A DNA stretch of 5,133 nucleotides from an uncultured Comamonadaceae bacterium (GTDB lineage: Bacteria > Pseudomonadota > Gammaproteobacteria > Burkholderiales > Burkholderiaceae_C): the NCBI GenBank assembly GCA_937871735.1, contig CALMOI010000493.1, forward strand, positions 1 through 5,133, given 5' to 3'. Below the pieces are notes generated by a model that saw only the letters and a list, made by a program, of their open reading frames with translations, ran no database searches and was not told the origin of the DNA. Shown piece by piece: positions 1 through 5,133 of the stretch (its first letter is position 1; every line of letters begins with the position of its first letter). The position numbers and the translations under genes were made by a program.

Positions 1-145
1 GCGGGGTGTCGTCGGGCGGGTCAAGGTCGGTGTGGGTGAGGCTCAAATGAGCCAGCAGATGCGTCAAATGGGGCAGACGCAAATCAGGCAGCGCGGCGCG
101 GCAAGCTGGAGCGGTGCTGGCGGCATAGGGAATCAGCAGGTGCAT
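1..145 (-). CDS. Partial hypothetical protein (N-terminus only), possibly phosphoglycerate mutase-like
   Basis: An open frame on the minus strand starts with ATG at 145-143 and stays open to the window edge, giving 48 codons that begin MHLLIPYAASTAPACRAALP. A GAGAG Shine-Dalgarno-like sequence (minus strand of 155-159) lies nine bases upstream, which supports this start. The visible part is rich in Leu, Ala and Pro and includes a leucine/histidine stretch (LRLPHLTHLLAHL) that looks helical; no catalytic motif falls inside it. From memory, beta-proteobacterial proteins starting 'MHLLIPFA...' are often labelled phosphoglycerate mutase-like and sit near recJ, but that link is recollection and cannot be tested on 48 residues. 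The gene diverges from the TerB-like gene across 171 bp. That a real gene starts here is fairly likely; its function is unproven. Confidence 0.5.
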   Translation of the reverse strand, partial: MHLLIPYAASTAPACRAALPDLRLPHLTHLLAHLSLTHTDLDPPDDTP

Positions 146-302
146 CGGTGGATTCTCTCAGCTCTGTCTGGTGGCTAACTCCCAGAACCTGTAAGTCGAT
201 CAACCCGTCGGCACAATCCGCCCGACTGCTGACCTGGGCAGGGCGCTGCGGCCTTGAGCTGCGCCGCCAGCCGGGTCGGTGTTTTGTGTGTGTTCACCTT
301 TC

Positions 303-307
303 AGGAG
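303..307 (+). promoter_or_regulatory. Ribosome binding site that fixes the TerB-like start
   Basis: AGGAG lies nine bases before the ATG at 317. In-frame upstream starts are possible at 254 and 308, but the ATG at 308 directly abuts this site, which leaves no spacing, and the one at 254 has no such site. The ribosome binding site therefore selects 317. Confidence 0.75.
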
Positions 308-316
308 ATGGAAATC

Positions 317-823
317 ATGGGTTTGTTTGACATGTTCAAGAGCGACAGCGGCGAGAAAATGACCCCGCACTTGGCCTTTGCCACCGCACTGCTGTACATG
401 ATGGCTGCCGACGGCGAGATGGATGCCGAAGAAGTCGGCCATCTGCTGAGCGTGCTGGGCGGCCAAGACGACGGGCGCGGCACCATCGGCGTGGGCGCGC
501 AAAGCCAAGCCTTGCTGGACTCGGCTGTGAAGTACCGCCGCAAGAACTCGGTCGAAACCTTCTTGCAAGAAGCCACGCCGCTGCTGACCGATGCGCAAAA
601 GATGTGTATCTTGGTCAACCTGATCGACTCCTCGTTGGCCGACGGTCAACCCGAGCCCGAAGAGCAAGTGCTGCTGGGCAAGTTCTTGACCGCGTTTGGT
701 GTGAGCGAAGATCGCTTTCGCCCGTTCTTTGACGTGATCGTGCTCAAGAGCGACCGCAGCGTGTTCACCAACGCCAATCACCCCAAAAACCAGCCGGGCT
801 ATCAGGTCAAGCTGGCCGTTTAA
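317..823 (+). CDS. TerB / DjlA N-terminal-like small helical protein
   Basis: The protein has 168 residues, starts MGLFDMFKSDSGEK, and has no signal peptide or membrane segment, so it is probably cytoplasmic. It has the hallmark of the TerB-like all-helical fold: two similar helix-turn units, each with an acidic turn. The first is MAADGEMDAEE at about residues 29-39 and the second LADGQPEPEE at about 107-116. The Asp-Gly-Glu/Gln turns with following acidic residues match the possible metal-binding acidic positions of this fold. A glycine-rich linker at about 48-60 and a basic patch (KYRRK, 72-76) separate the halves, and a short tail follows about residue 150. The family is named after tellurite-resistance TerB, but no other ter gene is visible, so tellurite resistance should not be assumed. 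It lies upstream of lolC on the same strand, 102 bp away with hairpins between, so it is probably a separate unit. The fold assignment is fairly sure; the role is unknown. Confidence 0.8.
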   Translation: MGLFDMFKSDSGEKMTPHLAFATALLYMMAADGEMDAEEVGHLLSVLGGQDDGRGTIGVGAQSQALLDSAVKYRRKNSVETFLQEATPLLTDAQKMCILVNLIDSSLADGQPEPEEQVLLGKFLTAFGVSEDRFRPFFDVIVLKSDRSVFTNANHPKNQPGYQVKLAV

Positions 824-836
824 GCGTTTTTCTTGT

Positions 837-855
837 GCCCCTGCTGCGCGGGGGC
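837..855 (+). terminator. GC-rich hairpin after the TerB-like gene, possible weak terminator
   Basis: An 8-bp stem (GCCCCTGC at 837-844 with GCGGGGGC at 848-855, one G-U pair) closes a 3-base loop, 13 bases after the stop codon. The stem is strong, but only GCGTCTT follows it, with no run of T on either strand in the correct place. It may end or slow transcription, or simply stabilise the 3' end of the message. Confidence 0.4.
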
Positions 856-876
856 GCGTCTTGGGCTGGGTAAACT

Positions 877-909
877 GCGAGTCACTGCCTGTTTGGGCAA
901 CTGGCTCGC
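877..909 (+). repeat. Interrupted inverted repeat (hairpin) in the lolC leader
   Basis: GCGAGTCA and TGCC on the left (877-889) pair with GGCA and TGGCTCGC on the right (896-909), leaving a 6-base loop TGTTTG and a small internal bulge (C opposite A-C). This gives 12 pairs, including one G-U. It ends 16 bases before the lolC start codon. A TAAACT hexamer at 871-876 resembles a -10 element, but I see no matching -35, so a promoter is only a guess. The repeat could be an operator, a leader RNA hairpin or chance. Confidence 0.45.
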
Positions 910-925
910 AAACTGACCCACCTTC

Positions 926-2182
926 ATGCAAATCCCCTACGAACTGATACTGGGCTGGCGTTACACCCGCGCCGGTCGTGCCACGCGGCGCAATGGCTTC
1001 ATCTCTTTCATCTCGGGCGTGTCCATGCTGGGCATTGCGCTGGGGGTGGCGGCGCTGATCATCGTGCTGTCGGTGATGAATGGCTTCCAAAAAGAAGTAC
1101 GCGACCGCATGTTGAGCGTGGTCTCGCATATCGAGATTTTTGCGCCCAACGGCGCGGCGTTGCCCAATGTCCCCCAGACCATGAAAGAGGTCTTCACCAA
1201 CCGCAACGTGTTGGGTGCGGCCTCGTTCATCGGTGCGCAGGCGCTGTTGGCGCGTGGCGAAGACATGAAGGGCGCAATGGTGCGCGGCATCAACCCCGAG
1301 CAAGAACCCGGCGTGACCGACTTGGCGATGGCCTTGCGCGACAACGGCTTGAACCGTTTGGTGCCCGGTGGTTTTGGCGTGCTGCTGGGTTCTGACTTGG
1401 CCAAAAGTTTGGGCGTGCGTGAGGGCGATCAGGTCACGTTGATTGCGCCCAGCGGCCAAATCACCCCGGCGGGCGTGGTGCCGCGCTTGAAGCAAATGAT
1501 GGTGGTGGGCACGTTCAATTCCGGCCACTACGAATACGACTCCACGCTGGTGCTGATGCATGAAAAAGATGCCGCCAAAATTTTCCGGCTGGAAGGCCCG
1601 ACTGGCATCCGCCTCAAAATCCGCGATCTGCACCAAGCCCGCGAAGTCGCTGCCGAACTGGCCAGCACCTTGACCGGCGATTTACTGATCCGCGACTGGA
1701 CGCAGCAAAACCGCACCTGGTTTGCCGCCGTGCAGCTGGAAAAACGCATGATGTTCATCATCTTGACGCTGATCGTGGCGGTGGCAGCCTTCAACTTGGT
1801 CTCCACGCTGGTGATGAGCGTCACCGACAAGCGCGCTGACATCGCCATCTTGCGCACGCTGGGCGCGAGCCCGCGCAGCATCATGGGCATTTTCATCGTG
1901 CAGGGCGCGATGGTGGGCGTGATTGGCACGCTGGCTGGCTTGCTGCTGGGGCTGGGCGTGGCCTACAACATTGACGTGATCGTGCCCGCACTTGAAAGCC
2001 TGCTGCACGCCAGCTTCTTGCCCAAAGACGTGTACCTGATCAACCGCATGCCCAGCGAACCGCAGCGCGCCGACATCTTGCCGATTGCCGTGATTTCGCT
2101 GGTGCTGGCCTTTGTGGCCACCATTTACCCGAGCTGGCGCGCCAGCCGCGTCAACCCCGCCGAGGCCTTGCGTTATGAATGA
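926..2182 (+). CDS. lolC: Lipoprotein-releasing ABC transporter permease, LolC/LolE family
   Basis: This is the membrane subunit of the Lol machine, which extracts outer-membrane lipoproteins from the inner membrane and hands them to LolA. It has 418 residues, close to the usual 400-415. The N-terminal motif with SFISGVSMLGIALGVAALII and VLSVMNGF is typical of LolC/E and forms membrane helix 1 (about 25-51). A large periplasmic domain follows (about 52-272). Helices 2-4 lie at about 274-298, 320-346 and 383-403. Between helices 2 and 3 is the cytoplasmic coupling segment VTDKRADIAILRTLGASPRS, where LolD docks. The C-terminus YPSWRASRVNPAEALRYE is the conserved family ending. A proline-containing loop near 179-187 (ITPAGVVPR) sits where LolC has its LolA-binding hook; that match is inferred. 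The start has no clear Shine-Dalgarno sequence (CCCACCTTC precedes it). The gene overlaps lolD by 8 nt. The family is certain; LolC, LolE and LolF cannot be told apart here, and the lack of a second permease gene favours a LolF-like homodimer. Confidence 0.94.
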   Translation: MQIPYELILGWRYTRAGRATRRNGFISFISGVSMLGIALGVAALIIVLSVMNGFQKEVRDRMLSVVSHIEIFAPNGAALPNVPQTMKEVFTNRNVLGAASFIGAQALLARGEDMKGAMVRGINPEQEPGVTDLAMALRDNGLNRLVPGGFGVLLGSDLAKSLGVREGDQVTLIAPSGQITPAGVVPRLKQMMVVGTFNSGHYEYDSTLVLMHEKDAAKIFRLEGPTGIRLKIRDLHQAREVAAELASTLTGDLLIRDWTQQNRTWFAAVQLEKRMMFIILTLIVAVAAFNLVSTLVMSVTDKRADIAILRTLGASPRSIMGIFIVQGAMVGVIGTLAGLLLGLGVAYNIDVIVPALESLLHASFLPKDVYLINRMPSEPQRADILPIAVISLVLAFVATIYPSWRASRVNPAEALRYE

Positions 2183-2990
2183 TGAGTATGACGACCTGCT
2201 GTATCCGGTGGACTTTGATTCCACCGAAATCCAAGCTGACATCCCGCCCACCACGCCGGCTCAGGCTTTTGTCGCGCCCAAGCCCGTGCGCCGCTGGGCC
2301 ATGCCTGCGGCCTTGGGCACCGTGGTACTCAGCTCTCAAGGTCTGACCAAGCGTTTCACCGAAGGGCGCTTGGATGTGACGGTGCTGAACGGCGTGGATT
2401 TCGCCGTGTGTGCAGGCGAGACGGTGGCGATTGTGGGCGCATCGGGTTCGGGCAAAAGCACGCTGCTGCACCTGCTGGGTGGGCTGGACGCGCCCACCTC
2501 CGGCCAAGTGTGGCTGCATGGGCAAGACCTGTCGGGCTTGACTCCGACTGAGCAAGGCGCGCTGCGCAATCAGCACTTGGGCTTTGTGTACCAGTTTCAC
2601 CATTTGCTGCCCGAGTTCAGCGCGCTGGAAAACGTCGCCATGCCGCTGTGGATACGCCGCAAAGCGCCCGAAGATGCCGCCCGAGTCGCCCAGCGCATGC
2701 TGACCCGCGTCGGGCTGGAAGACCGTTTGCATCACCGCCCGGCAGAACTCTCGGGCGGCGAGCGTCAGCGCGTGGCCATTGCCCGCGCCTTGGTCACCAA
2801 ACCCGCCTGCGTGCTGGCCGACGAACCCACCGGCAACCTAGACCGTCACACCGCCGACGGCGTGTTTGACCTGATGCTGGAGCTGGCCCGCGAACACAAA
2901 ATGGCCTTCATCCTCGTCACCCACGACGACACCTTGGCCGCCCGCTGTAGCCGACAAATGCGCCTGGTGGGCGGCGTGCTGCAAGACTGA
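2175..2990 (+). CDS. lolD: Lipoprotein-releasing ABC transporter ATP-binding protein LolD
   Basis: This is the cytoplasmic ATPase that powers lipoprotein release by the LolC/E-type permease encoded just upstream. All ABC motifs are intact: Walker A GASGSGKST (88-96), Q-loop Q140, signature LSGGERQ (192-198), Walker B VLADE with catalytic E217, D-loop NLD (221-223) and switch H250. LolD-typical strings are LLHLLGGLDAPTSG and VYQFHHLLPEF followed by LENVAMPL. The start chosen is ATG 2175, which overlaps the permease stop by 8 nt and suggests translational coupling; it gives 271 residues. E. coli LolD has 233 residues, so the first roughly 40 residues, acidic then proline-rich, are extra. An in-frame ATG at 2301 would give a normal 229 residues but has no visible ribosome binding site and would leave a 118-bp gap. 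GC3 of the extension (about 38 of 52 codons by hand) looks coding. Function is very secure; the exact start is not. Confidence 0.95.
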   Translation: MNDEYDDLLYPVDFDSTEIQADIPPTTPAQAFVAPKPVRRWAMPAALGTVVLSSQGLTKRFTEGRLDVTVLNGVDFAVCAGETVAIVGASGSGKSTLLHLLGGLDAPTSGQVWLHGQDLSGLTPTEQGALRNQHLGFVYQFHHLLPEFSALENVAMPLWIRRKAPEDAARVAQRMLTRVGLEDRLHHRPAELSGGERQRVAIARALVTKPACVLADEPTGNLDRHTADGVFDLMLELAREHKMAFILVTHDDTLAARCSRQMRLVGGVLQD

Positions 2991-2992
2991 CG

Positions 2993-3856
2993 ATGTGGAT
3001 CGACACCCATTGCCATCTGGATGCGCCCGAGTTCGCGCCCGATGTGCAAGCCGTGCGGGCACGAGCCGCTGCGCAGTGTGTGGCGCATTGCGTGATTCCG
3101 GCGGTGGCCCTCGCTCACTTTGACGCAGTGCGGGCCCTGGCGCATCAATACGGCGACAGCTACGCGCTGGGCATTCATCCGCTGTACGTGGCGCAAGCCG
3201 ACGAAGCCGATCTGGCGGTGCTGGACGCGGCCTTGACCCAGCACCGCGCTGACCCGCATTTGGTCGCGGTGGGCGAAATTGGCCTTGATTTGTTTGTGCC
3301 CGAGTTGACGCGCAGCCCGCTGCGGGAGCGCCAGTTTTGGTTTTACCGCGAGCAGCTCAAGCTGGCGCGCCGACATGAGCTGCCGGTGATTTTGCATGTG
3401 CGCCGATCAGCCGATGCCTTGCTCAAGCCCCTGCGCGAGCTGGCTCCGGCGACGGGTTGGCGCGGCGTGGCCCATGCCTTCAACGGCAGCGTGCAGCAGG
3501 CGCGGGCGTTCATCGAACTGGGTTTCAAGTTGGGTTTTGGCGGCGCACTGACCTACGAACGCGCGCTGCAATTGCACCGTTTGGCGCAGGAACTGCCGCT
3601 GTCGGCGCTGGTGCTAGAGACCGATGCGCCCGACATTCCGCCGCATTGGCTGTACGTCACCGCCGCCGAGCGCGCCGCAGGCCAGCCGCCGCGCCGCAAC
3701 GAACCCGCCGAATTACCCCGCATCGCCGCCGTCTTGGCCGAGTTGCGCGGCCTGCCACTGCAAGCCATCGCCGAAGCCACCACGCGCAACGCGCAAGCGG
3801 CGTTTCCGGGGCTGCGCTGTGATGATGCGCGGCGGTGTGGTGCTGGGTCGAGTTAA
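2993..3856 (+). CDS. TatD-family metal-dependent hydrolase, YjjV-like
   Basis: This is a TIM-barrel metal-dependent hydrolase of 287 residues. Family members act as DNases (E. coli TatD has 3'-5' exonuclease activity) or as D-aminoacyl-tRNA deacylases in some lineages; the substrate here is unknown. All metal ligands are visible: H6 and H8 in DTHCHLD, E95 in VGEIGLD, H135 in PVILHVR, H161 in AHAFNGS and D211 in LETDAPD. The barrel signature GIHP (60-63) and the C-terminal RNEP (235-238) are present. Strings such as VAVGEIGLDLF, QLKLARRHELPVILHVRRS and LVLETDAPDIP recall E. coli YjjV more than TatD or YcfH, as judged from memory. The start lies 2 nt after the lolD stop with no gap for a promoter, so it is the third gene of the lol operon. 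About 15 residues (RCDDARRCGAGSS) trail the usual family end. It is cytoplasmic; no signal peptide is seen, and it is not part of Tat secretion despite the name. Confidence 0.93.
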   Translation: MWIDTHCHLDAPEFAPDVQAVRARAAAQCVAHCVIPAVALAHFDAVRALAHQYGDSYALGIHPLYVAQADEADLAVLDAALTQHRADPHLVAVGEIGLDLFVPELTRSPLRERQFWFYREQLKLARRHELPVILHVRRSADALLKPLRELAPATGWRGVAHAFNGSVQQARAFIELGFKLGFGGALTYERALQLHRLAQELPLSALVLETDAPDIPPHWLYVTAAERAAGQPPRRNEPAELPRIAAVLAELRGLPLQAIAEATTRNAQAAFPGLRCDDARRCGAGSS

Positions 3857-3929
3857 GACACGAGGCCAAACCGTCAGCCAGTCCCACATCTGTGTGTGAG
3901 CGGCCAAAACTGAGTTTCAGATAGAAATT

Positions 3930-3933
3930 GAGG
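3930..3933 (+). promoter_or_regulatory. Ribosome binding site of the decarboxylase gene
   Basis: GAGG lies eight bases before the ATG at 3942 and supports that start. The 85-bp gap between the TatD gene and this start (3857-3941) has room for a promoter. I see only weak candidates there (an AT-rich stretch near 3919-3929), a direct repeat of GGCCAAA (3864-3870 and 3902-3908), and no convincing terminator. Confidence 0.6.
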
Positions 3934-3941
3934 TCATCAGC

Positions 3942-5133
3942 ATGGATCAGGAATTCGTTATCGACTCAGACGGCTTGCACCAGGCCGTTGAGTTGATGAG
4001 TCGTGATTTCACTACTTCGGCTGGTTTGGATCTGCCGATAGAACTGCCACAAGTCGGGATTGGTTCCACGGCTGCACTGAACTCGCTGGCACCGAGCATT
4101 CTTGGGGGCGCGGCGCGCTTGGGCGATGCCACCTCATTGGCTCATATGGACCCGCCAACCCCGTGGATCACTTGGGCAATCACGCTTTGGAACGCATCGC
4201 TCAATCAAAATCTGCTCCACCCGGCCACATCACCTGTTGCTCGCCAAATGGAAGAACGTGTCGTGGCATGGCTCGCACCGTTTTTCGGTATGGATGGCGG
4301 ACACATGACGCCGGGTTCGACAGTGGCCAACTTGACCGCGCTGTGGTCAGCACGAGAGTGCGCAGGTGTTACCGAGGTGATTGCATCAGACGGAGCGCAT
4401 CTCTCGATTGCAAAAGCGGCGCATATCTTGGGCCTCAAATACCTGAGCGTACCCATAGACGCCAAGGGTTCGATGGATGCGGCGCAATTGCCGACCGACC
4501 TGCGCAAATCTGCTCTGGTTCTCACTGCTGGCGCAACCAGTACAGGTGCCATCGACCCACTTGATCTGGCCGGTAGGGCGGCTTGGACCCATGTCGATGC
4601 AGCCTGGGCTGGGCCTTTGCGGTTGAGTCAGCACGCCCACTTACTTGCTGGCATTGAGTCGGCCGACTCTGTCTCGGTATCTGCGCACAAGTGGCTTTTC
4701 CAACCCAAAGAGTCTGCGCTTGTTTTGTTCAAGGACACCGCGAAAGCCCACGCGGCGGTGAGCTTCGGTGGAGCGTACCTTGCAACCCCCAATGTTGGTG
4801 TTCTTGGTTCGCATGGTGCAGCTGCCACGGCTCTTTTGGCAACGCTGCTTGCATGGGGGCGTGAAGGCGTGGCTCAGCGCATTGAGCACTGCATGAACCT
4901 TGCGCGCTGTCTGAGCGATTTTGTGGCTGCTGACGAGCGCCTTGAGCTTTACGCGCAACCCCAAACCGGCATTGTGGTCTGGCGTCCCAAAGACGAGAAC
5001 TTGTTCGACCAAGTGATGCATCAGTTGCCAGTTGGTTCCACGTCCACAACCACAATAGCGGGTGTGAAGTGGTTCCGCAATGTAGCGGCCAATCCCAGTG
5101 CCGACATTGACTTTCTTATTGATGCCATGCAGG
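3942..5133 (+). CDS. PLP-dependent decarboxylase (group II amino-acid decarboxylase family), 3' end cut by window
   Basis: The frame is open for 397 codons from ATG 3942 to the window edge. It is a fold-type I PLP enzyme of the aromatic-amino-acid/glutamate decarboxylase group, which removes CO2 from an amino acid to give an amine. In order: a substrate-region motif NLLHPATSPVA (90-100), the PLP-phosphate region MTPGSTVANLTALWSARE (122-139), the ring-stacking His H153 in ASDGAHLSIAKAAH, TAGATSTGAIDP (195-206), the pyridine-nitrogen Asp D219 in HVDAAWAG, and the Schiff-base Lys K250 in SAHKWLFQP. The segment VLGSHGAAATALLATLLAWGREG (in two parts, about 287-309) resembles compact MfnA-type decarboxylases. 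KWFRNVAANPSADIDFL (376-392) matches the family's C-terminal motif, so the natural stop is probably close. Third positions hold less G/C than in the lol operon (42 of the first 70 codons). Substrate is not deducible; tyrosine, tryptophan, aspartate, glutamate or a non-decarboxylase reaction all remain possible. The family is very likely. Confidence 0.9.
   Translation, partial: MDQEFVIDSDGLHQAVELMSRDFTTSAGLDLPIELPQVGIGSTAALNSLAPSILGGAARLGDATSLAHMDPPTPWITWAITLWNASLNQNLLHPATSPVARQMEERVVAWLAPFFGMDGGHMTPGSTVANLTALWSARECAGVTEVIASDGAHLSIAKAAHILGLKYLSVPIDAKGSMDAAQLPTDLRKSALVLTAGATSTGAIDPLDLAGRAAWTHVDAAWAGPLRLSQHAHLLAGIESADSVSVSAHKWLFQPKESALVLFKDTAKAHAAVSFGGAYLATPNVGVLGSHGAAATALLATLLAWGREGVAQRIEHCMNLARCLSDFVAADERLELYAQPQTGIVVWRPKDENLFDQVMHQLPVGSTSTTTIAGVKWFRNVAANPSADIDFLIDAMQ

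Noticed and set aside
241..266. Short GC-rich inverted repeats (GGCGC...GCGCC) in the divergent gap
   Set aside because: Only five to six pairs with a mismatch, expected by chance at this GC content; no promoter hexamers could be tied to it.
148..330. A 60-codon plus-strand frame in the gap before the TerB-like gene
   Set aside because: No ribosome binding site, no recognisable motif, and it overlaps the TerB-like start in another frame.
200..1636. A 478-codon open frame on the minus strand covering the TerB-like gene and half of lolC
   Set aside because: Its product is full of His, Gln and Arg with no recognisable domain, it spans two genes and their gap, and it is what the antisense of GC-rich codons gives. 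The opposite strand has clear families.
2179..2346. A 55-codon frame that starts at an ATGA overlap with the lolC stop
   Set aside because: The ATGA overlap looks like classic coupling, but the product is Pro/Arg/Cys-rich and stops inside lolD. The overlapping ATG at 2175 leads into the intact LolD frame instead.
1682..2735. Long minus-strand open frames opposite lolC and lolD
   Set aside because: Low-complexity His/Gln/Arg-rich products antisense to well-conserved genes; treated as shadows.
3864..3908. Direct repeat GGCCAAA twice between the TatD gene and the decarboxylase
   Set aside because: Seven bases, 38 bp apart, without a third copy or recognised regulator site; too short to call an operator or attachment site.
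4163..4564. Plus-strand frame inside the decarboxylase region
   Set aside because: It is an alternate frame of the decarboxylase, whose own frame holds all the catalytic motifs without a stop.

Overview
The window looks like chromosomal DNA of a GC-rich beta-proteobacterium, most likely Burkholderiales and perhaps Comamonadaceae. The reasons are the strong G/C preference at third codon positions, the protein sequences, and the gene order lolC-lolD-tatD. The taxonomic call is an inference; the window has no rRNA or other marker gene.

Layout. The left edge (1-145, minus strand) holds the first 48 codons of a gene that runs out of the window. It diverges from a small TerB/DjlA-like protein gene (317-823, plus) across a 171-bp gap. 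A 102-bp gap with two hairpins follows. Then comes a tight three-gene operon on the plus strand: a LolC/LolE-type lipoprotein-release permease (926-2182), its ATPase LolD (2175-2990, overlapping by 8 nt), and a TatD-family metal-dependent hydrolase (2993-3856, 2-nt gap). After 85 bp, a pyridoxal-phosphate (PLP) dependent decarboxylase starts at 3942 and runs off the right edge, probably within a few residues of its natural end.

How they work together. The permease and LolD form the inner-membrane ABC machine that lifts mature lipoproteins out of the membrane and passes them to the periplasmic carrier LolA. Only one permease gene is present, which suggests a homodimeric (LolF-type) transporter unless a partner lies elsewhere. 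The hydrolase is co-transcribed by position but belongs to a separate housekeeping activity. The decarboxylase is separate: it has its own Shine-Dalgarno site, lower GC3 by a hand count, and no metabolic link to its neighbours here.

I see no mobile element, CRISPR array, tRNA, rRNA or clear new multi-gene system. The points most worth a second look are the roughly 40-residue N-terminal extension of LolD, the interrupted hairpin just upstream of the permease start, and the compact architecture and unknown substrate of the decarboxylase.
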